Assembly: GCA_015501585.1 (NCBI GenBank)
Contig: JADNRY010000008.1
Span: forward strand, 62,001 to 126,000
Length of the DNA stretch: 64,000 bases
Source of the DNA: Rhodocollybia butyracea
Lineage: Eukaryota > Basidiomycota > Agaricomycetes > Agaricales > Omphalotaceae
Reading direction: 5' to 3'
A program made the position numbers and the translations under genes. Positions 10,939 to 22,064 of this stretch are shown one piece after another. Positions within the stretch are counted from its first letter, which is position 1. Each line of letters opens with the position of its first letter. The notes under the pieces were generated by a model. That model ran no database searches and was not told the origin of the DNA. It worked only from the letters and a program-made list of their open reading frames with translations.

Positions 10939-13129
10939 GGTGGGTGACAATTTACCTTACCTTATTTAAACTCCGCTACCTTACAGCTACCTTATGTGTT
11001 GAAACTACCTTAACCTACCTTTAAGGTACTTAAAGGACCTTATTGAACAAATTACCTTATTTGACCTTATTACCTGATTTTACTTTGGCTTGAAAGCAAA
11101 CATATTTAGACCTCACAATTACACCAAATACTTGCCAACATCGACTATGATAACATCCTGCTGTTTATACACCAGTCTACTAGTGTATCACTGACATTAC
11201 ATGTGATATCATACATATTATAACATATACTGTATAGTTTAAGTCAGTTTCTCCTCAGAATCAGGACTCTGTATCTTGCTACTGGCAACAATAATCCAAG
11301 AGGCTGATGTAAGTATCGTTACCCACTGATACTTCGACTAAGCTTACACTTTGCAAACTAGTATTAAATTGAGCTACATGCAGGTCGACGGACCGTTATT
11401 TAGAGAAATTCGGATGCACGCATCTACCCTCGGTGTGCACCTCAGCATACTTGGACGCACTCAGCGCGCACAGATATAACGCGCATCAATTATAAGGTAG
11501 CGGACTTTTGATTTCAATATAAATAAGGTAGCGGAGTTTGAACTTTGACAACTAGTGATGGCTTCTTGCCTTGTCACTCACCAATGGTCAGTGTACGCTC
11601 CGCGCGACTCAGACCCCGCTCTCCTTTCCATCGGTGTAGTACACTCGTTTCAGTCAGGTACGCTCCGTGCACTCTACAGCTATTCAGCTACTATCTGTAC
11701 TGCATAGCCAGCCTAGATATACTCATTACTCCACACGTATGCTCCAGAGTCCAGCATAAGAGGTACAGTTCAACGCAAATTGTGTATCAAAAATATCATC
11801 ATTGAATTAAAGAGAGTAAGTTTAAGATATAATACATAACAAATCTAGACATGTATATTCACCAACCATCTCAAGAATCATCTGCCTCTGCATCTGGAGA
11901 AATACCAGAACCATGAACAGATCCGTTGGTGAATCGGATTCACTTGCCTCTGACTCGGTATCGCCAGTACGTGCCTCCATTTAAAGCTCATTTTCAATGT
12001 CGCCGGAAATATGAGATGCTTTCCGACTTCATTCATGAGTTTAGGATATGCTCGAGCCCTAAAATAAAATTCAATACAAATGACAATACAAGAAAGTATA
12101 TTTGCACCGTTTCTGATGCTCTTCCTTGCTGAATTTCTTGACTTTTATGCACTCCCCACTTGCCCATTCGGTGAGATTTGCACGTACGTACCTAGCTCAG
12201 CTTCATGAGATCATGTATTGCAGGTAAAATTTTTGAATATTCCCACTCACCATGGTAAAGAGCAAAGCCAGCGTTTTCAGGGAGATAATCTTGAAGTACC
12301 GATCAAACACTGTGCCCATGTTGTTTTCAAAGATATAACCCAAAAGGGTAGTGATGGAGAAATGCTTGGCATAGCCAATCCAATCCTCGCAGTTCTAGAT
12401 TGGAGATTATGTTCCAACAACGTCAAGTATGATATTAGCAAAGCAAAAGTCGAAGGCACAAGCACTCCCTGCTGACCAAGTGTGGGGCAGTACATCTATA
12501 CAGTACTTCATCCAATGTTCAGTCAACAATTTCCTGAATATTCTGTGCACCCATCCCATGGAGAGTTCACCAGTCTTCAATTAATCTCAGCCAAACCCCA
12601 GCAGCCTTCAGGTCATACTAAGGGTGCTATTGGGGTGTTATGGGTGTAGGCGGAGTCAGTATTTGACCCATGGTAACTTGTAAGCACTTCACTGACATGT
12701 TTGTATATCTGTGACTACAGAGTCACTGGATGTTTGTAGGTAGACATGTAGTTTTGATAGTATCTGCCTACAGACTTACATACAAGACATACTACAGTTA
12801 CAGTGTGGATCCCTACATGTTATATACTATGTACAGTGTACTGTACGATAAGTAAAATGTCTGTACTAACATTCAAGTTGTGGGTAGTAAGATGACAAAC
12901 AGTGATGTATCAACGAAGTTGTACAAGGTAGTAGATGTAGACAAATACTTATCTGAATGAGGTATGTAGCTCGTTTAAGTGGTCACTCAATTACAAGGTA
13001 GTGGCGTTCTAGCCGAGATTTCCCGGTAACTTGTCATAAGTGTGGGAATCGATCACTACCTTATTTGACATTGAAATAAGGTCGAATAAGGTAGATAAGG
13101 TAGAAAAATAAGGTAATTTGCTCACACTC
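10939..13129. mobile_element. Non-autonomous Mutator-like DNA element with 10-bp target duplication
   Basis: The ten bases GTTTGCCGAT stand directly on both sides (10929-10938 and 13130-13139). The ends are imperfect inverted repeats: the left end reads GGTGGGTGACAATTTACC, and the reverse complement of the right end reads GAGTGTGAGCAAATTACC. Both subterminal regions are packed with TACCTTA/TAAGGTA words, and AAACTCCGCTACCTTA occurs inverted at about 10975 and 11530. No transposase-like ORF is present, so it must be moved in trans. The 9-11 bp target duplication and a G-starting end fit the MULE superfamily; the class assignment is inference. Confidence 0.7.
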
Positions 13130-13139
13130 GTTTGCCGAT

Positions 13140-13625
13140 ACTATTTCAGTATAAGTATGCAACGAAGATATGTAATGAATCGGATTCCGCAGAATCAGCG
13201 CATTGAATACAATATAACCTAAACCGTGGAGGGCCTCGTCGGGCTGGCGCTATGGTGATTGCACAGCAACTTACTAATGATGGAAGTGAGCGACGGATGT
13301 AAGCGACGTGAACTACCGACACCTTTGACAGTGTATAGGCTTGGCACTCGTTCAACTGAGGTGAACTTTTTACTGCCCTCTTCTTATATTTATACTATTC
13401 AAATTTCAGCCCAAATCATCTATATTACTTCATCGTTACTTGAGCTCGTTCAACTGAGGTATCTACTCCCATCCCCAGAAATCTCCCGTATAAACATGCT
13501 TGCGGGAGACGTACACTGCTGCTGGTGTTGGTGTTTATAACGTAGTACCAAGAGGAAGGGAAGAACACAACGGTAGATCTGACCTTCAATCTTCAACACG
13601 ATTCTGCTGGACTGGTGGGACCAGC
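13140..13625. promoter_or_regulatory. Upstream region of PY-tail copy 2
   Basis: No gene. It contains TATAGGCTTGGCACTCGTTC, shared with about 10120, the CATGCTTGCGGGAGACG block shared with about 15628 before copy 3, and the leader GCTGGACTGGTGGGACCAGC immediately before the ATG. The shared blocks mark this as the promoter part of the duplicated unit. No transcription start can be fixed from sequence alone. Confidence 0.45.
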
Positions 13626-14737
13626 ATGATTATATCCTTATTAATCTTGGCTTTTAACATACGTGAGTTAGCCTGTTTCGTCTCGAAAACTATCTCCAGG
13701 ACTGATTAGGGGGATAAACCTGTAGCCGGTGCTTTTTCTAGTATAACTGCACTCACGCTCTTTGAATTTGGAGCAAATCGCCTCGATGGTGGTAAATCCA
13801 CTCTGCCATTATCCCCTCTTGGCACAGCAAGTGACAATTCTGAAACGACGTATCTTTATCAGGTTGTCAATGGCGCCGTTCTGGGTACGATCATCGAGTA
13901 TACACTGTCAATCTCATTCAGAATATTACTTACAGCGTCGCGAACAATTGCTGCTTCTGCCTCTGGATGGATCGAGCGTTTCCCAACTAACACCATTGAA
14001 TGCAAGTTCATCGATCCTACAGAAGGGGAATGCTATGGCGCTACTACCGGTACAGCCACTGGAAAACCTACACCGAAGATCCTCAAAGTGGCAAACCCTA
14101 CGACAACTCCGGTGGCAAGACCCACAACCGTGACCGTGACCACCCCGGCTGCAACTCGAAGCACCACTGTGACAATTCCAACTACAGTTTCCACCGGGAT
14201 CATCGTCCCGGCGACAGTGACAGCTAACGTTGCAGACAGTCCTCAGAACTCACGGTCATTCTCAGCAGGAGTAATCGCTGGTGCCACAATTGCAGGTGTT
14301 GCAGTCATATCAGTACTGGTGTTTTTTTATTTTATGGCTAAGGGAGAAACAATTACGCCGTCAAGCATTAAAATCCAATCTACATCCAGAACATGTTATG
14401 CCTCATCAGGTGATGTTGTGAACTGAAGCTACCTATCCCGCTAGTGAGACTTATCCACCAGTATAGGCTACTATCGAGCCCTTTTTAGTTCCTTATCAAC
14501 CAACTCAGAGTAGTACTGAAAAAATTCCATCGCAGAGACAGGTGGGTTTTCCCTTTGGGTTACGAACTCTAAAACCTACGTATAGTATAGAACAGGATAA
14601 ATCCCAACTCTGCGCAACCTCAATCGAAACGTGCGCTCATGGCACAGGAGCTGGCAGCATCCAAGGCCGGCGTAGTCAGGCGGACAGAGGAACATAGCTT
14701 GCCAGTGTCTGGGCCTCCACCATGGTATGCAAAGTAA
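13626..14737 (+). pseudogene. PY-tail surface protein, copy 2 (one-base insertion in the membrane helix)
   Basis: Exons: 13626-13662, 13726-13884, 13936-14409, 14467-14541, 14591-14737. The signal peptide is MIISLLILAFNI. The ectodomain has LTLFEFGANRLDGG and ASRTIAASASGWIERF, with Cys in IECKFIDPTEGECYG. The stalk is long and Thr/Val-rich. In exon 3 the T-run 14322-14328 has seven Ts against six in copy 3, so the frame shifts inside the helix (VFFYFMAKGE instead of the VFFILWLR type) and ends near 14424. Beyond that point exons 4 and 5 are undamaged in the ancestral frame, and the tail would end GPPPWYAK. Everything else, including splice sites, looks functional. Confidence 0.72.
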
Positions 14738-15205
14738 ACTTTACATGGCAGATCAAGTCTTTTCTGCTGTCTGCCCACTATCATACACGATGTATTTGAT
14801 ATCTCACTAAAAAAGCCTTCCTTTATATACTTAGTTTAATTATAGGTAATTTTATTTGCTAGTTTAATACATAGCAGTGGTGGCTAAGAAAAAACTGCAA
14901 CGACGAACTGGAAGTGCACTCAACATCAACACCCGGTCGTGACTTTATGCATTCTAGTATCTATTAGGGTCTAGCGGTACAGAAATTCCCTAGCTCTGAC
15001 TAGATCTGAAGCATAGCAGCGATACAGACGACGTAGTCAAAGAAAGTGAGAGTGGAAACTTGGAATGGGACGGGGCCGGAAAAGGACGGAGGAAAGGCCC
15101 AGCGCCAGCGCTAGCGCCTAATAATTAATCATCGGCACTACCGGCACGGCTTTATTTTTCATGACATGAACATGTCATGATGTGTGCTCTCTTTTCCTTT
15201 TCACA
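14738..15205. other. Spacer block between PY-tail copy 2 and ERG3 fragment
   Basis: Homologous to 10230-10470 and 16960-17170. It ends in the ERG3 promoter block (GGCACGGCTTTATTTTTCATG at about 15143-15163). No ORF. Confidence 0.5.
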
Positions 15206-15308
15206 ATGGACCTCGTCCTCGAAATCGCCGACACATATGTTCTTGACGCGGTCTACACGAAACTTGTACCCCTTGCTAACTTACCTGTGGAGGCTGCAGG
15301 ATCAAACC
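15206..15308 (+). pseudogene. ERG3 copy 3: 5' fragment only
   Basis: Begins with the ERG3 start ATGGACCTCGTCCTCGAAAT and runs about 34 codons (LDAVYTKLVP) to GAGGCTGCAGGATCAAAC. There the ERG3 sequence stops abruptly and the promoter region of the next PY-tail gene starts (ACGAAGATGCAGAATC, cf. 13160). The joint marks a duplication breakpoint inside ERG3 exon 1. Confidence 0.82.
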
Positions 15309-15747
15309 ATTTCCGAGTGTAACGAAGATGCAGAATCAACGCCTTGAACCCAATCTAACAACAGCGAGAGCATAAAAAGTAGTAGCATAAACGGAGAGCC
15401 TGGCTGGACTGGCGCTATGGTGATTGCACAGCAACTTGCTAATGATAAAAGTGAACGATGTACACTACCGACACTTTACTTGCTCAACTGAGGTGAAATT
15501 TATGTTGGCCTACCCTTATGTTTATGCTATTCAAATTTCAGTCCAAATAATCTATATTGGCAGTTCATCGTTACTTGAGCGCGTTCAACTGAGGTACTCC
15601 CATCTCCAGAAATTTCCAGGACAGGCATGCTTGCGGGAGACGGACACTGCTGCCGGTGTTGGTGTTTATAAAGCAGCACCAAGAGGAAGGGAAAAATACG
15701 ACGGTAGGGTACCAATCTGACCTTTCTTCACCGACTCTCAGACCAGC

Positions 15748-16807
15748 ATGATTATATCCTTATTAATCTTGGCTTTTAACATACGTGAGCTAGCCCGTGG
15801 CATCTCAAAAAACTATCCCCAGTACTGATCAGGCGGGTAAATCTGCAGCCTGCGCTTTCTCTAGTATAACTGCACTTACACTCTTTGAATTTGGAATCAA
15901 TCGTCTCGATACTGGCACATTTACTCTGCCATTAGCACCTCTTGGCACAGCAAGTGACAATTCTGAGACGACATATCTTTATCAGGTTGTCGCTGGCACC
16001 GCTTTAAGTGCGTACGATCATCGAGTACACACTGTCAATCTCATTCAGGATATTACTTACAGCGTCGCGAACTATTGCTGCTTCTGCCTCTGGATGGATC
16101 GAGCGTTTTGGCCCAAATACTTCTATTGAATGCAAGTTTATCGATCCTACAAAAGGGGAATGCTTTGGCGCCACTACCGGTACAGCCACTGGCACTCCTA
16201 GACCGAAGACTTTTGAAGTGGCAAACCCCACGACAATGATAGTACCCCCGACTACAGTCTCCGCCACGATCATCGTCCCAACGACAACCAACATTGCAAA
16301 TAGTCCTCAGGACTCACGGTCATCCTCAGCAGGAGTAATCGCTGGTAGCACAATTGCCGGTGTTGTAGTTGTATCAGCAGTTGTGTTTTTTATTCTCTGG
16401 CTAAGGGGGAACCGATTACGCCGTCAAGTACTAAAATCCAATTTAAATCCAGAAGATGTTATGCCTCATCAGGTAACGTCGTGAACTGAAGCTACCTATC
16501 CTGCTAGTGAGACTCATCTACCGGTATAGGATATCTATCCCTTTACAGTTCCTTTTCAATCAACTCAAAGTAATACTGGGGAGATCCCACCGCGGAGACA
16601 GGTGGGTTTTCGCTCTAGGTTACGAGCTCTAAAACTTATGTATGGTATATGTAGGACAGGATAATTCCCAGCTCTGCGCAACCTCAATCGAAACGTGCGC
16701 TCATGGCGCAGGAGCTGCGGCGGCAGCATCCAAGGCCGGACATAGTCAGGCGGCCAGAGGAACATGGTCCGCCAGTGTCTGCCCCTCCGCCATTGTATGC
16801 AAAGTAA
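15748..16807 (+). CDS. PY-tail surface protein, copy 3 (intact)
   Basis: 276 residues in five exons: 15748-15784, 15849-16007, 16063-16472, 16530-16601, 16655-16807; intron phases 1, 1, 0, 0. The signal peptide MIISLLILAFNI is followed by LTLFEFGINRLDTG, LPLAPLGTASDNSETTYLY, then TSRTIAASASGWIERFG and the Cys pair of IECKFIDPTKGECFG. The stalk is short (about 45 residues, Thr/Val-rich). The helix GVIAGSTIAGVVVVSAVVFF ends in LRGNRLRRQ. The tail contains AQPQSKRALMAQELRRQ and ends SAPPPLYAK. All exon lengths agree with an open frame, unlike copies 1 and 2. The intact ERG3 copy follows downstream, as in the other composite units. Confidence 0.85.
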
Positions 16808-18273
16808 ACCTGATGTTTTTTACATGGCAGAAACGAGTCCTTGCTGTCTGTCCACTATATCATACACGATATATAGTACTTGATGTCTCGCTAAGGTAGA
16901 GATCGAAAAAGCCTTCCTTTATATAGTATAATTATAGGTAATTTTATTTGGTAGTTTAATCCATGGTGGTGGCGAAGAAACAACTGCAACGACGAACCGG
17001 CGGAAGTGCATGGATGTGCATTCGACGTCAACATTTAAGATCCCGGGTCATGATTTTGTGCATTCTAGTATCCATTACGGTCTCGCGGTATAAAAATTGC
17101 CCCAGCTATTACTTCTGGATCTGAAGCATAGCAACGATACAGACGATGTAGTCAAAGAAAGTAAGACGAGAAACTTGGAAAGGAAAACCGACGCGGTCCC
17201 TATTAGGAACAGTCGGGTTCCCACATACACTGCGTCGGATGTGTGCCACAGATACATGCTCCCAGCAGCGCTACGATCAGTTCTGAGGAACCGTCTCACA
17301 AAGCCAGACACACACACAATAATCAGACGGTTTTAGATTGCTGCATTTTACCATTGACTAGTAGCTACGTTAGAGTACAAGCTGTGTGGGTCTTGTATGT
17401 GATATCGCTACATTCTGAGAGCAAAGAGAGGCCAGCGGTCAGTAGACCTAGTGAGGAGGAGCGCGACGTGGGCGTGGGCGTGGGCGCATCTAACGAAGAA
17501 GGCAGAAGAGAGCCATCCTGGACACCAGCAGGGGCTGGAGTAGGAGGAGCCATTCAGAAGACAGTAGAGCTATCTTCTTCAACATGCCTCTTTAGTATGC
17601 AGTCCACACAGAGAAAAAATCGCGACAAAGATGAGCCATAATGGCAAGGCCAAGAGTGCTTCCGTCCGACTCCTCGGCAGAGAGATGGCCCCTCCTCCCA
17701 ATCATCAACGCACCGGTCACAGGCAGTAACAACAGCCTGAGAAGCCATATCCAGTTGCCTATCAACCTAAGTACCAGCAAATGTTCCGGAACCCAGGTCC
17801 CTACGCCGGCAAGAAGAACTGGTGGAAAGGGCATACACATCGATGACCAGAAAGAGGATCCCTGACAACCGGAGCAACTCCAGGCCACCAATCGACCCGA
17901 CGCAGTTTGTACAGATCGGCCTCGAAAGACCTAGCCGCGACCCTATTGCTGGGAATCACTTTGTCATGTTCGAGAGGCTCAAGTGCGGGTATCAGTTAAG
18001 AGGAACCAAGCGGGCAACAGTGCAAGTTGCAGCGAACGAGGGCACCCAAGTCGTACTAAGAAACAGAAACAAGTGGGACGGAAAAGGACGGAAGGAAAGG
18101 GCTTTCCGTTGTTCGAAGCGCCCAGGACCAGCTCCAGCGCCTAATAAACGCATTCAATCACCGGCGCTGCCGGCACGACTTTATTTTTCATGACACCACT
18201 TTAATTTTTTTTAGTTGCCGGAAATAAAAACAGGTCCACTGTTGCTTTGTGAGCTCCCTTTTCCGATTTCACA
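16808..18273. other. Spacer and ERG3 upstream region with an unrelated inserted stretch
   Basis: 16960-17170 is the recurring PY-tail/ERG3 spacer block. About 17340-18080 has no counterpart in the other units. Several short overlapping frames are open there, one of which (about 17735-17830) reads KPYPVAYQPKYQQMFRNPG and looks like coding sequence, but it has no start, no partner exon and no recognised family; it may be an inserted gene or element fragment. 18120-18270 is the ERG3 promoter block (CGGCACGACTTTATTTTTC, CACCACTTTAATTTTTT). Confidence 0.45.
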
Positions 18274-19293
18274 ATGGACCTCGTCCTCGAAATCGCCGAC
18301 ACCTATGTTCTTGACGCGGTCTACACGAAATTCGTACCGCTTACCTTGCCTGAAGCTGCAGGACTAAATGCTACGGTCTCTGCAATTGCCATGTCTGCCT
18401 GGCCTCGCTCGCATATACCACGGCAAATTATATCCCTTTCCATCATCACCCTCCTAGGAATACACGCGCTCTACTTTCTCTTTGCCTCAGCGTCGTATTA
18501 TCTCATCTTCAACCACGAAATGATGCTGCATCCGCGGTTTCTGCCGAAACAAGTCCAATTAGAAATCCGGACGAGTCTGGAGGCGTTCCCAGTGATGACT
18601 TTGTTGACCTTACCGTGGTTTTTGGCTGAGGTACGGGGGTGGTCAAAAGTATATTCTAGTGTGGACGATCACTGGGGAGGATGGTGGTATCTGTTCGCCA
18701 GTATACCGTTTTACTTGTTGTTTACGGACTACTGCATCTATTGGATACACCGGTGGCTCCACCATCCTCTTCTGTACAAACCTCTGCACAAACCGCATCA
18801 TAAATGGATCAGTAAGTTTTTGTTTATGTTTACCGAAGAACTTACATCTTAACATCGTTCTCCTAGTCCCTACACCGTTTGCTTCGCATGCTTTCCATCC
18901 TGTAGATGGATACCTACAATCCGTGCCTTATCATCTGTTCATCTTTCTTTTCCCAATGCATCAATACGTCTACCTTGGTCTCTTCGTCGCAGTCAACTTT
19001 TGGAGTATCTTTGTACGTCTTTTCGTGTTTTGTATTCGTTCGGCTACTTACGATCGTAAACTCCTTAGATTCACGACTCGGACATGATCACAGGACACGC
19101 GCTCGAAAATGTCATCAACGGTCCTGCGCATCATACGCTGCACCACCTATACTTTACCGTCAACTACGGCCAGTACTTTACTTGGGCTGACCGTGCTGGA
19201 AACTCCTACCGCCATCCTGACGCGACGCTGGATCCGTTATTGGAAGTTAAGATGCGCGAGCGGGGAGAGAAGGAAAAAACAAAAGCAGATTGA
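18274..19293 (+). CDS. ERG3: C-5 sterol desaturase, intact copy
   Basis: ER membrane di-iron enzyme that desaturates C5-C6 of episterol in ergosterol synthesis, using cytochrome b5 as electron donor (family knowledge). Exons: 18274-18811, 18867-19012, 19069-19293; 302 residues. All three histidine boxes are present: HRWLHH and HKPHH at the end of exon 1, and HHTLHH in exon 3 (after [12 protein letters not shown]). Hydrophobic spans include [18 protein letters not shown] and [20 protein letters not shown]. The C-terminus is charged ([12 protein letters not shown]). It is the only ERG3 copy in the window with an open frame throughout; the others are a frameshifted copy (1258-2281) and fragments (about 5175-5205, 10483-10706, 15206-15308). 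Exon 1 has exactly the same length as that of copy 1. Confidence 0.95.
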
Positions 19294-19587
19294 TTCCCCT
19301 TGCGTGGCATTCATATATATTCCCTTGCAAAAAAAGTCGTACATATTTTTTATCGCATTATAATAATCATAGCTATGTATCATACCCTTGGATAACAAAT
19401 AACACAAGCATGACTTGGTAAAGAGCGAAAAGAGTAGGCCGACTCACTGGAATCGGGGGGGTACATTGCCAGGCAAAAAGCTTGTTTCAAAGGAGAGGCT
19501 CGATTTATAAGGCCAGAATGGGGAAGCACTTGTTTTTTTTTGTTTTTACATAACAAAAAAACCATCAGCCATCTGGCATTCCAAAAT
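19294..19587. other. Short gap between ERG3 and tRNA-Glu
   Basis: Contains the ERG3 3' flank. No ORF or conserved element seen. Confidence 0.4.
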
Positions 19588-19675
19588 TCCGACACGGGGA
19601 ATCGAACCCCGGGCTATCGCGGTTCGTCGGCAGTGTCATGAGAGGCGATAATGTTAGCCACTACACCATATCGGA
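19588..19675 (-). tRNA. tRNA-Glu (anticodon CTC) with 17-nt intron
   Basis: On the minus strand the 88-nt gene begins TCCGATATGGTGTAGTGGC and ends with the T-arm GGGGTTCGATTCCCC and TGTCGGA. The acceptor stem TCCGATA pairs with TGTCGGA (one G-T). The anticodon stem ATCGC/GCGAT encloses CTCTCA, giving anticodon CTC, followed by a 17-nt intron at the canonical position after base 37. The A box (GTGTAGTGGC) and B box (GGTTCGATTCC) are clear. Confidence 0.93.
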
Positions 19676-19944
19676 ATGTATAATGGGCCTCAGGTGTAAA
19701 TGTTATCAGACCCTATCGGATCACTACAATGTGGGATAATCCTAAAGAGGATCCTAACGAGCTAGAGACCCTCTCGAAATCACTACAGAAGCGCTACACA
19801 CAAGATCAACATTGCAAGCCACTAAATAGTAATACGCTGTCGAATGAGAGAGTATAAATAAGTAATTCAAATTCTAACGGGCGCTTCTTGAAATTTGCCA
19901 CGTCGTGTAATTAACTATCGCGCACCTTTCCAACTACACTCACG

Positions 19945-21650
19945 ATGAGGGCGACGCGTTCTCTGTCTGGAACAACAGTCTCTTCAATCTTTACGCTCCT
20001 TCTTGTACTTTGTATCACATTAGCATTTGGCTCTTCTGCAACAGCCAAGTCTGCATCGAGCACTGGCGACTCGGTGCTCGTGATTCTTGATTCTGCAAAG
20101 AAGGTTGACTATAGCATATTTCTCCAAGGGCTAGAAGGTTTGCAAGCTATACTTGTACACAATTGCTCGACTTGAACTGACCCAAAAACAGCGAAAGGAT
20201 ACACAGTAACCGTTCGCTCACCAAGGGATGAAAGTCCATTACTTATCGAAGACGGGCTGCCCAACTTTTCTCATGTTGTATTCCTGGCTTCCGACACCAA
20301 GAGTGCGTCCATTTCTATTGTGCTTTAGCTCTATCATTAACAAACGATTTCAAAGACTTTGCAAAGGACATCAGTCCGCAGACTCTCGTCGAACTTCTCA
20401 CACTAGGAACAAATCTTGTACTGACTCTCGGTCTTAAACAAAACCTGCTCACATCCCTCGCCCCCGAATTTTCTCTCCTCCTTCCGCCGCCAGCCACACC
20501 GCTAGTCAGCTTCTTCCCAGAACGAAGCGACTCTCCAAGTGTCATTCCTATCGCATTCGACACAAAGTCCGTTCCCAACGATACATTCTCCGTCTTGTCC
20601 CAAGTAGAAAATAAAATCTGGTTCTCTGGAACACCCTTCGCCTTATCCGCCAACCCTCTTCTCTTCCCTATCCTGCATGCCCCAGCCGAGAGTTTCGCTG
20701 CCGACTTGAGTGACTCGCCTGGCTTGGTCGCTGACGCACTCGCTGATGCCGCTGAAAAAGGCGGCGAAGGTTTCTGGGCTGGCTCAACACTCTCCGTCGT
20801 AGCTGGATTCCAGACGTTAATCGGTGGAGGCACTGGACACGGTAACGATGCTGGCCCAGGAGAAGACAAACAATCCCGCGTTGTCTGGGTCGGCGGCCCC
20901 TCCCTCTTTTCAGACGAATTCGCCACAAAGAAGGTTGTCGAAAAAGTCGAAACAGAACGAGGCAAATCAGTTGTTGAGAAGCCTTCAGGGAACGAACAGG
21001 CGGCGATGGACATTGCCGGATGGGCCTTCCAGGAGCACGGTGTCCTGCGTATCGATGAAGTGAAGCATCACAAAGTTAATCAGACTGATGCACCGGAAAC
21101 ATACACTACCAACGATGAAATCGTACGCCTTGCTTTCTTTTCCTCAAGCCAAGAATACTAACCAGAGTAATTTTTTTTTTACGAAAGGTCTACACCGTAA
21201 AAATATCCTCATTCAACCCGACCACTGGTAAATGGGAGCGGTATTCGGATTTGAAGGACCTCCAGCTGGAATTCACAATGTTGGACCCTCATGTCAGGAC
21301 GGCCCTGCCCGCTGTTCGCGGCCAAAAAGGTAAGTTTCGCATCCTTCACACGCCCGGTCGGTCTTCCCTAATCCTCTATAATAGGCGTATACTCCACGAC
21401 CTTCCGCGCTCCCGATCGTCATGGTGTCTTCAAATTCGTCATCAACTACAAGCGCAAAGGATTCTCGCACCTCCTCCATACACTAATCGTCCCCGTCGTC
21501 CCACCGCGCCACGACGGCTACCCACGTTTCTTGAGCGCCGCATGGCCCTATTACATCGGTGCGATAAGCACCAGTGTCGGGTTCCTTCTCTTTTCTGCAA
21601 TTTACCTCGCTGGAGAGGTCAAGGAGGAGAAGAAGAGCAAGAAGGAGTAG
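19945..21650 (+). CDS. WBP1: Oligosaccharyltransferase 48-kDa subunit (OST48/Wbp1)
   Basis: Essential non-catalytic subunit of the ER oligosaccharyltransferase, which transfers glycan from dolichol to Asn of nascent proteins. Exons: 19945-20137, 20192-20302, 20356-21122, 21188-21329, 21385-21650; about 492 residues. Features in order: an N-terminal signal anchor/peptide (IFTLLLVLCITLAFGSSA), VLVILDS, a GIFT-like segment (SHVVFLASDTK then FAKDISPQTLVELL), the family core (AGWAFQEHGVLRI, TYTTNDEIVYTV), RAPDRHGVFKFVINY, RKGFSHL, and a single C-terminal span (YYIGAISTSVGFLLFSAIYL) followed by a Lys-rich end (EEKKSKKE) as in ER dilysine signals. For the second intron I chose the acceptor at 20355 because a nearer AG (20328) would give an intron of only 26 nt and a poorer family match. 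Confidence 0.92.
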
Positions 21651-22064
21651 AGGATGAAGTTGTTCTGTAGGCTTAGCGCAGGTAAAACGTAAAAACGAAT
21701 CTCGGACTTTTTATTGGCATTCAAAAAGCTTGCGGTCCTTGAGAATCGTATGCTTGTGTATAGTAATTTATTCGTTTTTCTCCGCAAAAGGAACGACCGA
21801 GGGCTTGGGTGCCCCCCTAATATGTTAGTTTCAGCAAAGGCGAAACGTAAAAGTAACATACTAGGTTCTGACTTAACCTGACTTGGCAATCACCGCAATC
21901 TATTGCATGCCACAGCTTGAGGCGATCTAGTGCTTGTTGTCAAGTTAAGAACTCATTTTAGTGCGTCTAATGATTGGAACTGAAGGTATACACTCCCTCG
22001 GTGTTCCGACACGACATTGTTTTTCTCTTACTTTTGTTCAACCACCTGTTGAACTTGCATATTC
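21651..22064. other. Gap between WBP1 and PY-tail copy 4
   Basis: No ORF on either strand that I can support. The 3' end of WBP1 and the promoter of the next gene must lie here. Confidence 0.4.

Noticed and set aside
12218..12475. ORF inside the Mutator-like element as a possible transposase remnant
   Set aside because: No transposase motif; short and isolated among stop codons.
17430..18080. Possible retrotransposon gag or RNA-binding gene
   Set aside because: Only one short coding-like piece (KPYPVAYQPKYQQMFRNPG); no long frame, zinc knuckle or long terminal repeats.
20303..20328. 26-nt intron in WBP1
   Set aside because: Much shorter than the other introns here; the next acceptor (20355) gives a 53-nt intron and a better family match.
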